Shown here piece after piece: positions 50,092-59,225 of a DNA stretch of 64,000 nt. Under the pieces are notes generated by a model. The model was not told the DNA's origin. It saw only the letters and a program-made list of their open reading frames with translations, and searched no databases. Source of the stretch: Xanthobacter oligotrophicus (GTDB taxonomy: Bacteria; Pseudomonadota; Alphaproteobacteria; Rhizobiales; Xanthobacteraceae). Position numbers and translations under genes: made by a program. Positions within the stretch are counted from its first letter, which is position 1. Every line of letters begins with the position of its first letter. Location of the stretch: contig NZ_VTTL01000004.1 in NCBI RefSeq assembly GCF_008364685.1, positions 248,001-312,000 on the forward strand, in the 5' to 3' direction.

Positions 50092-53000
50092 ACATCTCCG
50101 CCCCCTTTATCCATCGCCCCATCGCCACCACGCTGCTGATGGCGGCCCTCGTCCTCGTCGGCGCGGTGGCCTACCTGATGTTGCCGGTGGCGCCGCTGCC
50201 GCAGGTGGACTTTCCCACTATCCAGGTGTCGGCGAGCCTGCCGGGCGCGAGCCCCGAGACCATGGCGTCGTCCGTCTCCACGCCGCTGGAGCGGCAGTTC
50301 AGCCAGATTTCAGGCGTCACCCAGATGACCTCCACGAGTGCGCTCGGCGTCTCGTCCATCACCGTCCAGTTCGACCTCAGCCGCAACATCGACGCGGCGG
50401 CGCAGGACGTACAGTCGGCCATCAACGCGGCCGCGGGCCAGCTGCCCAAGAACCTGCCCAGCCCACCCACATTCCGCAAGGTCAATCCGGCGGATGCGCC
50501 GATCCTGATCCTGTCGGTGCAGTCGGACCTCTACCCCCTGACCAAGCTCGACGATGCCGCCGACACCATCCTGGCGCAGCAGATCAGCCAGATCGCCGGC
50601 ATCGCGCAGGTGGCCATCACCGGCGAGCAGAAGCCGGCGGTGCGCGTGCAGGTAGATCCGTCCAAGATCGCGGCCCTCGGCATGAGCCTTGAGGACGTGC
50701 GCGCCGTGCTCGCCGCCGCCACCGTGGACCAGCCCAAGGGCAGTTTCGACGGCGCGGCCCAGAGCTTCACCATCTATGCCGACGACCAACTCCTCGCCGC
50801 CATGCCCTGGAACGAGGTGGTGGTGGCCTATCGCAACGGCGCGCCGGTGCGCATCCGCGACATCGGCCGGGCCGTGGACGGCCCCGAGAATGCGCGCCTC
50901 GCCTCGTGGCAGAACGGCAAGCGCGGCATCCAGCTCATCGTGTTCAAGCAGCCGGGCGCCAACGTGATCGAGACCGTGGACCGGGTGCGCGCCATGATCC
51001 CGCGCCTTGAGGCGGCGCTGCCGCCGGGCATCAAGGTGGAGATCATCGCCGACCGCACCCAGACCATCCGGGCCTCGGTGGAGGATGTGCAGTTCACCAT
51101 GCTGCTCACCATCGCGCTGGTGGTGGGGGTGATCTTCGTGTTCCTGCGCAACCTGTGGGCGACGGTGATCCCCTCCGTCACGGTGCCCATGGCGCTGATC
51201 GGCACGTTCGCGGTCATGTATGTGCTGGGCTACAGCATCGACAACCTGTCCCTCATGGGCCTGACCATTGCGGTGGGGTTCGTGGTGGATGACGCCATCG
51301 TCATGCTGGAGAACGTCTACCGCCATATCGAGGAGGGCCTGCCGCCCCTTCAGGCGGCGCTGAAGGGGTCGGGGGAGATCGGCTTCACCATCATCTCCAT
51401 CAGCCTGTCGCTGGTGGCGGTGTTCATCCCGGTGCTGATGATGGGCGGAATCGTCGGGCGGCTGCTGCGGGAGTTCGCGGTGACGGTGACCATCACCATC
51501 CTGGTGTCGGTGGTGGTCTCGCTCACCCTCACGCCCATGATGTGCGCGCTGTTCCTGAAGAACGACCACGGGGTGAAGCACGGCCGCGCCTACATGGCGG
51601 CGGAGGCCTTCTTCGACGGCATGCTCAAGGTTTACGACACCGGCCTGAAATGGGTGCTGAAGCACCAGTTCGCGACCCTGATGAGCCTGTTCGTCACCAT
51701 GGCCGCCACCGGCTATCTCTATGTGGTGATCCCCAAGGGTTTCTTCCCGCAGCAGGACACCGGCTTCATCCAGGGCTTCTCCGAGGCGGCGCAGGACATC
51801 TCCTTCGCCGCCATGACGCAGAAGCAGATGGCGCTGATGGCGGTGGTGGCGCGCGATCCGGCGGTGGAGGCTGTGTCCGGCGCGGCGGGTGCCACCGGCG
51901 GCTCGCAGACCGTGAATACCGGTCGTGTCTGGATCACTCTGAAGCCGCGCAATGAGCGGGACGCAAGCGCCGACCAAGTCATCACCCGGCTGCGGCCTGA
52001 GCTTGCCAAGGTGGAGGGCATCGCCCTGTTCCTCCAGGCATCGCAGGACATCAACGTGGGCGGCCGTCCCTCGCGTACCCAGTATCAATACACGCTGCAG
52101 GACGCCAACCTCGATGAGCTGAACGCCTGGGGTCCGCGCATGCTCGCCAAGCTCCGCGCCCTGCCGCAGCTGCAGGACGTGGCCACCGACCAGCAGACCA
52201 ATGCGCCCACGGTCTCCCTGACCATCGACCGGGACACCGCCGCGCGCTTCGGCATCCTGCCCCAGGTGATCGACGACACGCTCTATGACGCCTTCGGCCA
52301 GCGGCAGGTGGCGCAGTATTTCACGCAGCTGTCCCAGTACCACGTGATCCTGGAGGTGGACCCCGCGCTCCAGACCGACCCGAGCGCGCTGGAAAAGCTC
52401 TATGTGCGCTCCCCGCGCACGGGCGAGGAGATCCCGCTCTCGGCCTTCGTGAAGGTGGATACGGCGAAGTCCGCCTATCTCTCCATCTCTCACCAGGGCC
52501 AGTTCCCGGCGGTGACGCTGAGCTTCAACCTCAGCTCCGGCACTGCGCTGGGGCAGGCGGTGGACGCCATCAAGCAGGCCGAGCGCGACATGGGCATGCC
52601 GGCAACGCTGATCGGCACCTTTCAGGGCACGGCGCAGGCGTTCCAGGAGTCCCTGCGCAGCCAGCCCTACCTGATCCTCGCCGCCATCATCGCCGTCTAC
52701 ATCATCCTGGGGGTGCTCTACGAGAGCTACATCCACCCGCTCACCATCCTGTCGAGCCTGCCGTCGGCGGGGGTCGGGGCGCTCTTGATCCTCTATCTCT
52801 TCGGCTACGACCTGAGCGTGATCGCGCTCATCGGCATTCTTCTTCTCATCGGCATCGTCAAGAAGAACGCCATCATGATGATCGACTTCGCGCTGGCCCG
52901 GGAGCGGGAGGAGGGGATGGCGCCGGAGGAGTCCATCTACCAGGCCTGTCTCATCCGCTTCCGGCCGATCATGATGACCACCATGGCGGCGCTGCTCGGC

Positions 53001-53222
53001 GGCCTGCCGCTGATGCTGGGCACCGGCACCGGATCGGAGCTGCGCCGCCCGCTCGGCTTCGCCATCGTCGGCGGCCTGCTGGTGAGCCAGGTACTGACGC
53101 TCTACACCACGCCGGTAGTCTATCTGTACATGAACCGCCTGCAGCGCTTCTTCGCGGATCGCCGCCGCCCGGCGCCGCCATCCCCTGCGGTGGCGCCGCC
53201 GCTGGATGTGGCCGCCGAGTGA
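50088..53222 (+). CDS. RND multidrug efflux permease, HAE1 type (MdtB/AcrB-like, 1044 aa)
   Basis: Twelve-helix inner-membrane pump with two large periplasmic loops. Family marks: N-terminus FIHRPIATTLLMAALVLVGAVAYLMLPV in segments, GLTIAVGFVVDDAIVMLEN in TM4 with the proton-relay Asp pair (VVDDA), and KKNAIMMIDFA in TM10 with the relay Lys region. Length is as expected for HAE1 pumps. Coupled to the adaptor and possibly under control of the neighbouring ECF sigma module. Substrates are unknown; metal-type (CzcA) pumps look different in TM4, so drugs, bile-like or envelope-stress compounds are more likely. Confidence 0.92.
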   Translation: MNISAPFIHRPIATTLLMAALVLVGAVAYLMLPVAPLPQVDFPTIQVSASLPGASPETMASSVSTPLERQFSQISGVTQMTSTSALGVSSITVQFDLSRNIDAAAQDVQSAINAAAGQLPKNLPSPPTFRKVNPADAPILILSVQSDLYPLTKLDDAADTILAQQISQIAGIAQVAITGEQKPAVRVQVDPSKIAALGMSLEDVRAVLAAATVDQPKGSFDGAAQSFTIYADDQLLAAMPWNEVVVAYRNGAPVRIRDIGRAVDGPENARLASWQNGKRGIQLIVFKQPGANVIETVDRVRAMIPRLEAALPPGIKVEIIADRTQTIRASVEDVQFTMLLTIALVVGVIFVFLRNLWATVIPSVTVPMALIGTFAVMYVLGYSIDNLSLMGLTIAVGFVVDDAIVMLENVYRHIEEGLPPLQAALKGSGEIGFTIISISLSLVAVFIPVLMMGGIVGRLLREFAVTVTITILVSVVVSLTLTPMMCALFLKNDHGVKHGRAYMAAEAFFDGMLKVYDTGLKWVLKHQFATLMSLFVTMAATGYLYVVIPKGFFPQQDTGFIQGFSEAAQDISFAAMTQKQMALMAVVARDPAVEAVSGAAGATGGSQTVNTGRVWITLKPRNERDASADQVITRLRPELAKVEGIALFLQASQDINVGGRPSRTQYQYTLQDANLDELNAWGPRMLAKLRALPQLQDVATDQQTNAPTVSLTIDRDTAARFGILPQVIDDTLYDAFGQRQVAQYFTQLSQYHVILEVDPALQTDPSALEKLYVRSPRTGEEIPLSAFVKVDTAKSAYLSISHQGQFPAVTLSFNLSSGTALGQAVDAIKQAERDMGMPATLIGTFQGTAQAFQESLRSQPYLILAAIIAVYIILGVLYESYIHPLTILSSLPSAGVGALLILYLFGYDLSVIALIGILLLIGIVKKNAIMMIDFALAREREEGMAPEESIYQACLIRFRPIMMTTMAALLGGLPLMLGTGTGSELRRPLGFAIVGGLLVSQVLTLYTTPVVYLYMNRLQRFFADRRRPAPPSPAVAPPLDVAAE

Positions 53223-53275
53223 GCGGCGGGCGCCGGTGCGGGGCAGGCCCCGGCGTGGCATCTGGAGGAATGGGC

Positions 53276-53345
53276 CCGGGGGGAGGGCACGAACGTTCAG
53301 GCGAGGTTATCAGGGCAGCACCCGAGGCCCGTGCCCTCTCCCCGG
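53276..53345. terminator. Long inverted repeat between convergent RND and ABC operons
   Basis: A 16-base arm at 53276-53291 pairs with 53330-53345 with one mismatch, enclosing 38 bases. It lies between the RND stop and the convergent binding-protein stop, so a two-way terminator is plausible; no T-run is present. Confidence 0.4.
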
Positions 53346-53405
53346 ACCCGCCCCCCTCCGGCCGGACGGCGGAGGAGGGCGGAAAAGCATGCCGGCAGAG
53401 GCCGG

Positions 53406-54209
53406 TCACTCGGCCGCGATATGCTCCGGCAGGGAAAGGCCGAAATACTTCTTGTAGATGTCGTTGAGCTTGCCGTTGGCGAGGTTCGCCTTCACCCACT
53501 CGTCCACATAGGCCTTCAGCTCGGGATCGGTCTTGCGCAGGCCGACGGCCATGGGATAGGCGGCCATCTCCAGCTTCACCTCGAGGGTCTTGCCCGGGTT
53601 CTGCTCGGCGACGGTGTTGGCGGTGGAGAGGGCGGCGGCGATGAGGTCCTGCTGGCCGGTGGCAAGCGCGGTGACGGCGGTGGCCTCGTCCTCGTAGCGC
53701 ACGATGGTGGCCGCCACCTTGGCATCCTTGATGGTGCGGGAGAGCTCGATGTCGGCGGTGGTGCCGCGGGCGACCGCGATGGACTTGCCCGCAAGGTCCG
53801 CCGGGCTCTTGATGGCCATGGCCTTGGGCGCGGAGACCACCACCGGGATCACGCCGTAGGGGATGGAATAATCCACCACCTTCTTGCGCTCCGCCGTGAT
53901 GGAGAAGGAGGCGATGACCACGTCCACCTTGTTGGCGAGCAGCGAGGGCACCCGGTTGGCGCCGGACACCGGAACCACCTCCAGGGCGACGCCCAGGTCC
54001 TTGGCGAGCAACTGCGCGGTCTCCACGTCCGAGCCGGTCTCCTTGGCCTTGCCGTCCAGCATGCGGTAGGGCGGGTGGGACACGTCGATGGCGACGATCA
54101 GCTTGCCGCGCTGCTTGATGCCGGCGGGCGTCTCGGCGGCGGCGGGCGCAAGGGCTGCGGCGAGGCCGAATGCCAGCGCCACGGCGCCGATGATGGGGGT
54201 CCTGAGCAT
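53406..54209 (-). CDS. Polar-amino-acid-type ABC transporter substrate-binding protein (267 aa)
   Basis: Type II periplasmic binding protein (SBP family 3). The start at 54209 (MLRTPIIGAVALAFGLA) gives a signal peptide cut after AAAE. Motifs are GKLIVAIDVSHPPYRMLDG, KVDVVIASFSITAERKKVVDYSIPY and GKSIAVARGTTADIE. Ligands of this family are polar amino acids, opines and some organic acids. It is last of a four-gene importer operon on the minus strand, divergent from a UxaA-type dehydratase, so a hydroxy-acid or amino-sugar-acid ligand is conceivable. Confidence 0.9.
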   Translation of the reverse strand: MLRTPIIGAVALAFGLAAALAPAAAETPAGIKQRGKLIVAIDVSHPPYRMLDGKAKETGSDVETAQLLAKDLGVALEVVPVSGANRVPSLLANKVDVVIASFSITAERKKVVDYSIPYGVIPVVVSAPKAMAIKSPADLAGKSIAVARGTTADIELSRTIKDAKVAATIVRYEDEATAVTALATGQQDLIAAALSTANTVAEQNPGKTLEVKLEMAAYPMAVGLRKTDPELKAYVDEWVKANLANGKLNDIYKKYFGLSLPEHIAAE

Positions 54210-54244
54210 CCTGGGGTTCCTCCGGTCAGTGTTTTTGATGGTGA

Positions 54245-55045
54245 TTACAGGCCGCTGCCGACGAACTGGCGCAATTCGTCGGTGACGGGATTTGAGAGCA
54301 TGGCGCCGGGCCCGGTTTCCCAGACGCGGCCCTGGTGCATGAACACCACTGTGTTGGCCACCGAACGGGCGAACGCCATTTCGTGGGTCACCAGCATCAT
54401 GGTCATGCCCTCGCGGGCGAGGCGCTCGATCACCTTGAGCACTTCGCCGGTGAGTTCCGGATCGAGGGCGGAGGTGACCTCGTCGAACAGGATCAGCTTC
54501 GGCCGCATGGCCAGCGAACGGGCGATGGCGACGCGCTGCTGCTGGCCGCCTGAGAGCTGCTCGGGATAGGCCTGCGCCTTCTCGGAGAGGCCGACCTCCT
54601 CCAGCACCTCGGCGGCGATGTCGCGGGCCTCGGCCTTGCCGATGCGCCGCACCTTGCGCGGGGCCAGGGTGATGTTCTCCTCCACCGTGAGATGGGGGAA
54701 GAGATTGTAGCTCTGGAAGACGATGCCCACGTCCTTGCGCAGTTCCAGCAGGTCCACCTTGCCGGCGTGGAGCTTGCGCCCGCACACTTCCAGCTCGCCG
54801 CCGTTGATCATTTCCAGGCCGTTCACGCAGCGCAGCGCCGTGCTCTTGCCGGAGCCGGAGCGGCCGATGAGCGCCACCACCTGCCCTGGCGCCACATCGA
54901 GGGTGATGCCCTTGAGCACCTGGAGCGCGCCGAAGCTCTTCTCCACATTCTTGAAGCGCACCAGGGGGGCGGCGGGAGAGGTCATGCGAAGGCCCTCGTG
55001 CAAGGTGGCGGCGGAAAGGTCGGCTGCGGGGGAGGGCAAGGCCAT
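54245..55045 (-). CDS. Polar-amino-acid-type ABC transporter ATP-binding protein (266 aa)
   Basis: ATPase with Walker A GRSGSGKST, Q-loop FQSYNLF, signature LSGGQQQRVAIARSLA, Walker B LILFDEVTSALDPE and switch MLVTHEMAFA. The Walker B reads DEVTSALDPE, normal for this family. The ATG at 55045 follows a GAGGA element; an internal ATG at 54985 would remove a nonconserved leader of 20 residues. Works with the two permeases directly upstream. Confidence 0.9.
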   Translation of the reverse strand: MALPSPAADLSAATLHEGLRMTSPAAPLVRFKNVEKSFGALQVLKGITLDVAPGQVVALIGRSGSGKSTALRCVNGLEMINGGELEVCGRKLHAGKVDLLELRKDVGIVFQSYNLFPHLTVEENITLAPRKVRRIGKAEARDIAAEVLEEVGLSEKAQAYPEQLSGGQQQRVAIARSLAMRPKLILFDEVTSALDPELTGEVLKVIERLAREGMTMMLVTHEMAFARSVANTVVFMHQGRVWETGPGAMLSNPVTDELRQFVGSGL

Positions 55046-55054
55046 GGCGCGTCC

Positions 55055-55699
55055 TCAGCTCCGGTGCAGCCGGCGGTCGAACCGGCTCGCCAGCAGCGAC
55101 ATGGGAAAGCAGATGGCGAAATAGATCAGCGCCGCGATGGTGAAGACGGTGAACGGCTTGTAGGTGGCGTTGTTGATCACCTTCGCGGAGTAGGTGAGAT
55201 CGAAGAAATTGATCACCACCGAATAGGAGGTGTTCTTCACGATCTGCACCAGGAAGCCCACCGTGGGCGGCACCGCGATGCGCAGCGCCTGCGGCAGGAT
55301 GACGAAGATGAAGCGCTGGGTCTTGGTCAGCGCCAGGCACTCGCCGGCCTCCCACTGGGTGCGCGGCACGGCGAGGATGCAGCCCTTCCAGATCTCGCCG
55401 AGATAGGCGCCGGAATACAGCGTCATGGCGACGCCGGCGGCCACCAGCGCCGGCACGTCGAAGCCGGCGATGGAGATGCCGAAATAGACCACGAACATGA
55501 TGACCGGCAGCGGAATGCCCTGCACCAGCTGCACCAGCAGGCCGGACAGGAAGCGCAGGAGCCGGCTCTTGGAGGCGCGGGCGAGCGCCACCGGCAGGCC
55601 CAGCAGCGTGCCGCCGACGAAGCCCAGCAGCGACAGCACGATGGTCCAGCCGGCGCCGCGGAAGAGGTAGGCGATCTGCTCGATGGTCAGGCCCAGCAT
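55055..55699 (-). CDS. Polar-amino-acid-type ABC transporter permease (214 aa)
   Basis: Integral membrane permease with the HisM/GlnP pattern: SKSRLLRFLSGLLVQLVQGIPLPVIMFVVYF in segments, and the coupling-loop sequence GAYLGEIWKGCILAVPRTQWEAGECLALT (EAA-like motif). About five membrane helices. It pairs with the permease encoded 7 bases upstream. Confidence 0.88.
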   Translation of the reverse strand: MLGLTIEQIAYLFRGAGWTIVLSLLGFVGGTLLGLPVALARASKSRLLRFLSGLLVQLVQGIPLPVIMFVVYFGISIAGFDVPALVAAGVAMTLYSGAYLGEIWKGCILAVPRTQWEAGECLALTKTQRFIFVILPQALRIAVPPTVGFLVQIVKNTSYSVVINFFDLTYSAKVINNATYKPFTVFTIAALIYFAICFPMSLLASRFDRRLHRS

Positions 55700-55706
55700 G
55701 GCATCC

Positions 55707-56390
55707 TCACAGCGGCGTGCCGAGACGGCGAAGGCGGGGGAAGGACACGTGCGCCACGCCCATCAGGCTGAGGCGCAGCAGCGAGGCCATGGCGAGGTAG
55801 ATGACAGCGATGACGAGGTAGACCTCGAAGCCGCGGAAGGTGAAGGATTGGATCATGTAGGCGACGCCGGTGAGTTCTTCCGCCGAGATCTGCGACATGA
55901 TGGCGGTGGCGAGCATCATCAGAACAAACTGGCTGACGAGGGCGGGATAGACCCGCTCCACCGCCTGCGGCAGCTGCACCGACCACAAGGCCTGTGTGGG
56001 CGTGAGGGCGAGGCAATGCGCCGCCTCGATCTGGCCCTTGGGGATGGAGCGGAAGCCGGCCCGCATGATCTCGGCCGTATAGGCCCCCACATTCACCACC
56101 AGCGCGATCACGGCGGCGGGAAACGGCCCGATCTTCGCGCCCAGCACGGCGAGGCCGAAGAACAGCCAGAACACCTGGATGATGAGCGGGGTATTGCGGA
56201 TCGCCTCCACATAGAAGGTAACTGCGCGCTGCACGGGGGGCGGCCCGTAGAGGCGCCCCACGGCGCACAGGGTGCCGAGCACGAAGCCGGGCAGCACGGA
56301 GGCCACGGTCATGCCCAGCGTCAGCCAGACGCCATTGAGGAGGTCCGGCCAATACTCATTCAGAAATGAAAAATCGAATTCATAGCCCAC
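55707..56390 (-). CDS. Polar-amino-acid-type ABC transporter permease, first gene of operon (227 aa)
   Basis: Partner permease with the family motifs FYVEAIRNTPLIIQVFWLFFGL and GAYTAEIMRAGFRSIPKGQIEAAHCLALT (EAA loop). Start at 56390 (MGYEFDFSFLNEYWPDLL). It leads the minus-strand importer operon and faces the UxaA-type gene across a 218-base AT-rich region. Confidence 0.88.
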   Translation of the reverse strand: MGYEFDFSFLNEYWPDLLNGVWLTLGMTVASVLPGFVLGTLCAVGRLYGPPPVQRAVTFYVEAIRNTPLIIQVFWLFFGLAVLGAKIGPFPAAVIALVVNVGAYTAEIMRAGFRSIPKGQIEAAHCLALTPTQALWSVQLPQAVERVYPALVSQFVLMMLATAIMSQISAEELTGVAYMIQSFTFRGFEVYLVIAVIYLAMASLLRLSLMGVAHVSFPRLRRLGTPL

Positions 56391-56550
56391 GGCATCAGAT
56401 CCGCTTCGCCGACGACAATATATCTGCGCTCATGACCAGCATGAATGCTTTGATGCGCGACATGGATGCGCACGAACGAATTTTGGGATCACGGATGTCT
56501 GGCCATTGGCGTCCCCATAACCCTGATATTTGTTATATTTTTCGTTTGAC

Positions 56551-56563
56551 TAGACCATGTCTA
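56551..56563. promoter_or_regulatory. TAGAC-CAT-GTCTA palindrome in the divergent ABC/uxaA-type gap
   Basis: A perfect 5-bp inverted repeat with a 3-base spacer sits 45 bases before the UxaA-family start, overlapping a TTGACT that could be a -35 element and near the AT-rich TTGTTATATTTTTC at 56530-56543. This is a good operator candidate for the GntR protein encoded at 58129. Confidence 0.5.
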
Positions 56564-56608
56564 ACATGATTGATTGATGCACGCAATGATCATTTTTAGG
56601 GAAACGCC

Positions 56609-58153
56609 ATGCTGACGACGTCCGCCGCATCACCCCTCATCCACCTTCATGCGTCGGACAATGTCGGGGTGGCGCGCGCGCGCATTCCGGCGGGAACCGC
56701 CGTCGTCCTCGATGGGGTGGGCGTGATTGCGCTGGCCGAGATTCCCAGCGGCCACAAGATGGCGGTCGAGCCCATCCCGGCGGGATCGCGGGTGTTGAAA
56801 TATGGCCAGACCATCGGCGTCGCCACCGCCGATATCGCGCCCGGCGCCCATGTCCACCTGCACAACCTCGCCATGCAGGAAAGCGATGTCGCCCACCATT
56901 TCGCCGAGGACGGCCGCGCCACCGAGCTTCTGCCGCAGGCTGAGCGGCGCACCTTCGAGGGCTATGTGCGGCCCGATGGCCAGGTGGGCACGCGCAACTA
57001 CATCGGCATCGTCACCTCGGTGAACTGCTCGGCAACGGTGGCCCGCGCGGTCGCCGATCATTTCAATCGCGGCGACGCTCTGGAGGGCTTTCCCAACGTG
57101 GACGGCGTGGTGGCCCTCACCCACGGCACCGGCTGCGCCATCAACACCAAGACCGAGGGCTACGCCTATCTCACCCGCGTGCTCGGCGGCTATGCCAAGA
57201 ACCCCAACTTCGCCGGCATCCTGATGATCGGCCTTGGCTGCGAGACCAACCAGATCGAGCCCATCGTCTCCCGCGAGGGGCTGGTGGAGGGCCAGCTGCT
57301 GCGCACCATGACCATCCAGGGCCTCGGCGGCACCCGCAAGACCATCGAGACCGCCAGCGCCATCATCCGCGAGATGCTGCCCATCGCCGATGCCGCCCAG
57401 CGCACCACGGTGCCCCTCACCGGCCTGAAGGTGGCGCTGCAATGCGGCGGCTCGGACGGCTATTCGGGCATCTCCGCCAATCCGGCGCTCGGCCATGCGG
57501 CCGACCTGGTGGTGAAGCACGGCGGCACGGCGGTGCTCAGCGAGACGCCGGAGATCTACGGCGCCGAGCACCTGCTCACCCGCCGCGCGGTGAGTCCTGA
57601 GGTGGCGCAGAAGCTGATGGACCGCATCGACTGGTGGCGCAGCTACACCGAGCGCAACGGCGCGGAACTGAATAACAATCCCTCCCACGGCAACAAGGCC
57701 GGCGGGCTCACCACCATTCTTGAGAAGTCGCTGGGCGCGGTGGCCAAGGGCGGCTCCATGCCGCTGGAGGCGGTCTATGAATATGCCGAGATCATCGATC
57801 GCACGGGCTTTGTGTTCATGGACACGCCCGGCTACGATCCGGTGGCGGTGACCGGCCAGGTGGCGGGGGGCTGCAACGTCGTCGTCTTCACCACCGGCCG
57901 CGGCTCGGTCTCCGGCTTCAAGCCGGCGCCCTGCATCAAGGTCGCCACCAACACCCAGATGTATTTGCACATGCACGAGGACATGGACATCAACTGCGGC
58001 GGCATCGTCACCGGCGAGGACACCATCGCCGCCGCGGGCGAGCGCATCTTCGAGAAGATTCTCGCCGTGGCCTCGGGCGCCCACACGGCGAGCGAGGATT
58101 TCGGCTTCGGCGACAGCGAGTTCGTGCCATGGCAGATCGGCGCCGTCACCTGA
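56609..58153 (+). CDS. UxaA-family dehydratase/hydrolase (altronate/galactarate/sulfolactate-lyase type, 514 aa)
   Basis: One chain holding an N-terminal SAF domain (residues about 10-95; KMAVEPIPAGSRVLKYGQTIGVA) and the C-terminal UxaA/GarD domain (EGYVRPDGQVGTRNYIGIVTSVNCSAT, HGTGCAI, GCETNQIE, CGGSDGYSGISANPALG). Conserved Cys residues at these motifs bind the metal. The family removes water or sulfite from 2-hydroxy acids such as altronate, galactarate and sulfolactate. Here it faces a polar-amino-acid-type importer rather than a sugar-acid one, so the substrate is uncertain. The GntR gene overlaps its end by 25 bases. Confidence 0.85.
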   Translation: MLTTSAASPLIHLHASDNVGVARARIPAGTAVVLDGVGVIALAEIPSGHKMAVEPIPAGSRVLKYGQTIGVATADIAPGAHVHLHNLAMQESDVAHHFAEDGRATELLPQAERRTFEGYVRPDGQVGTRNYIGIVTSVNCSATVARAVADHFNRGDALEGFPNVDGVVALTHGTGCAINTKTEGYAYLTRVLGGYAKNPNFAGILMIGLGCETNQIEPIVSREGLVEGQLLRTMTIQGLGGTRKTIETASAIIREMLPIADAAQRTTVPLTGLKVALQCGGSDGYSGISANPALGHAADLVVKHGGTAVLSETPEIYGAEHLLTRRAVSPEVAQKLMDRIDWWRSYTERNGAELNNNPSHGNKAGGLTTILEKSLGAVAKGGSMPLEAVYEYAEIIDRTGFVFMDTPGYDPVAVTGQVAGGCNVVVFTTGRGSVSGFKPAPCIKVATNTQMYLHMHEDMDINCGGIVTGEDTIAAAGERIFEKILAVASGAHTASEDFGFGDSEFVPWQIGAVT

Positions 58154-59145
58154 GCGCGGCGCGGGCCACAGCGCCCGTGGTCGATCGCACGCCGGCCTAT
58201 GCGGTCATCGCCGGGCGGCTGCGCCGCTCCATCGCCGAGGGAGCGTTGCCGGAAGGCATGGTGCTGCTGGAAGGCCCGCTCGCGGCCCTGTTCGGCTCCA
58301 GCCGCTCGCCGGTGAAGCAGGCGCTGGCGGAGCTGGAAGAGGAGGGCGTGGTCTCCCGCTTTGAGGGGCGCGGCCTCATGGTCGGCCGGGCCGCCACCCC
58401 GCGCCGCCTGCCGGTGACGGCGGACATGCTGAAAAGCGGCGACGAGACGGTGGAGGCCCGCAAGGGCTTCGCCTGGCAGGCGCTCTATTACGATTTCGAG
58501 CGCGAGATCATCCTGTCCTCGGTGTTCGGCCGGTTCCGCGTCAACGAACTGGCCATCGCGCGGCATTTCGACGTGGGGCGCACCGTGGCGCGCGACCTGC
58601 TCATCCATGCCCGCGAGGTGGGCATCGTCTCCAAGGGCGAGAAGTCCCACTGGTGGACCGTGCCGCTGGACGAGGCACGCTTTCACGACCTCTACGAATT
58701 GCGCATCCTGCTGGAGCCGGTGGCCCTCGACAGCGCCATCGGGCAGATCCCGACGGCGCAGCTCGATGCCATCGAGCGCCGGCTGCGGGACGCCATGGAC
58801 AGCTATCCCAAGGTGGAGAGCGCCGACCTCGATGTGCTGGAAAACGATCTGCACATCGACTGCATCGGCCATGGGCGCAATCCGGAGATCATGGAGGCGC
58901 TGAAGCGCACCCGCTGCATCCTCGTCTCCGGCAAGCACATCCAGATGGAACTGAAGCCCCACGGGCTGGTGGACCCGTTCATGGGCGAGCACCTCGACAT
59001 CATAAAGGCGGTGCGCAAGGGCCAGCACGCGGCGGCGCGGCGGGCGCTAATTGCCCATCTTCAGGCCTCCAGCGACAAGGCCGCCCAGCGCCTCGCCGCC
59101 TTCCGCGCCACCCATGAGCACGCGCCGCTGCCGTACATCGTCTAG
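58129..59145 (+). CDS. GntR-family regulator with two winged-helix segments and FCD-like domain (338 aa)
   Basis: Residues about 22-88 are a GntR winged helix (LLEGPLAALFGSSRSPVKQALAELEEEGVV). Unusually, residues about 118-182 read as a second one (FGRFRVNELAIARHFDVGRTVARDLLIHAREVGIVSKGE). An FCD-type helical domain follows (FHDLYELRILLEPVAL, LENDLHIDCIG). Typical GntR/FCD proteins have about 230 residues, so the extra HTH explains the length. It overlaps the end of the UxaA-family gene and is probably its regulator. Confidence 0.82.
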   Translation: MADRRRHLSAARATAPVVDRTPAYAVIAGRLRRSIAEGALPEGMVLLEGPLAALFGSSRSPVKQALAELEEEGVVSRFEGRGLMVGRAATPRRLPVTADMLKSGDETVEARKGFAWQALYYDFEREIILSSVFGRFRVNELAIARHFDVGRTVARDLLIHAREVGIVSKGEKSHWWTVPLDEARFHDLYELRILLEPVALDSAIGQIPTAQLDAIERRLRDAMDSYPKVESADLDVLENDLHIDCIGHGRNPEIMEALKRTRCILVSGKHIQMELKPHGLVDPFMGEHLDIIKAVRKGQHAAARRALIAHLQASSDKAAQRLAAFRATHEHAPLPYIV

Positions 59146-59225
59146 GGTATGATCCAATCAAATCGAGTGCGTTTGCACGGTGAATTGCCGTCCAACTCCA
59201 GTAAGCTGAAGATCTCAACAGCCTG

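Noticed and set aside
50310-53261. Very long open frame (over 950 codons) on the minus strand opposite the RND pump
   Set aside because: It is the antisense shadow of a GC-rich gene: the predicted protein is His/Arg/Gln-rich with no motifs, while the plus strand encodes an unmistakable RND permease.
54210-55355. Possible fusion of binding protein with upstream sequence
   Set aside because: The extension is a shadow of the ATPase and permease genes; a normal signal peptide begins at 54209.
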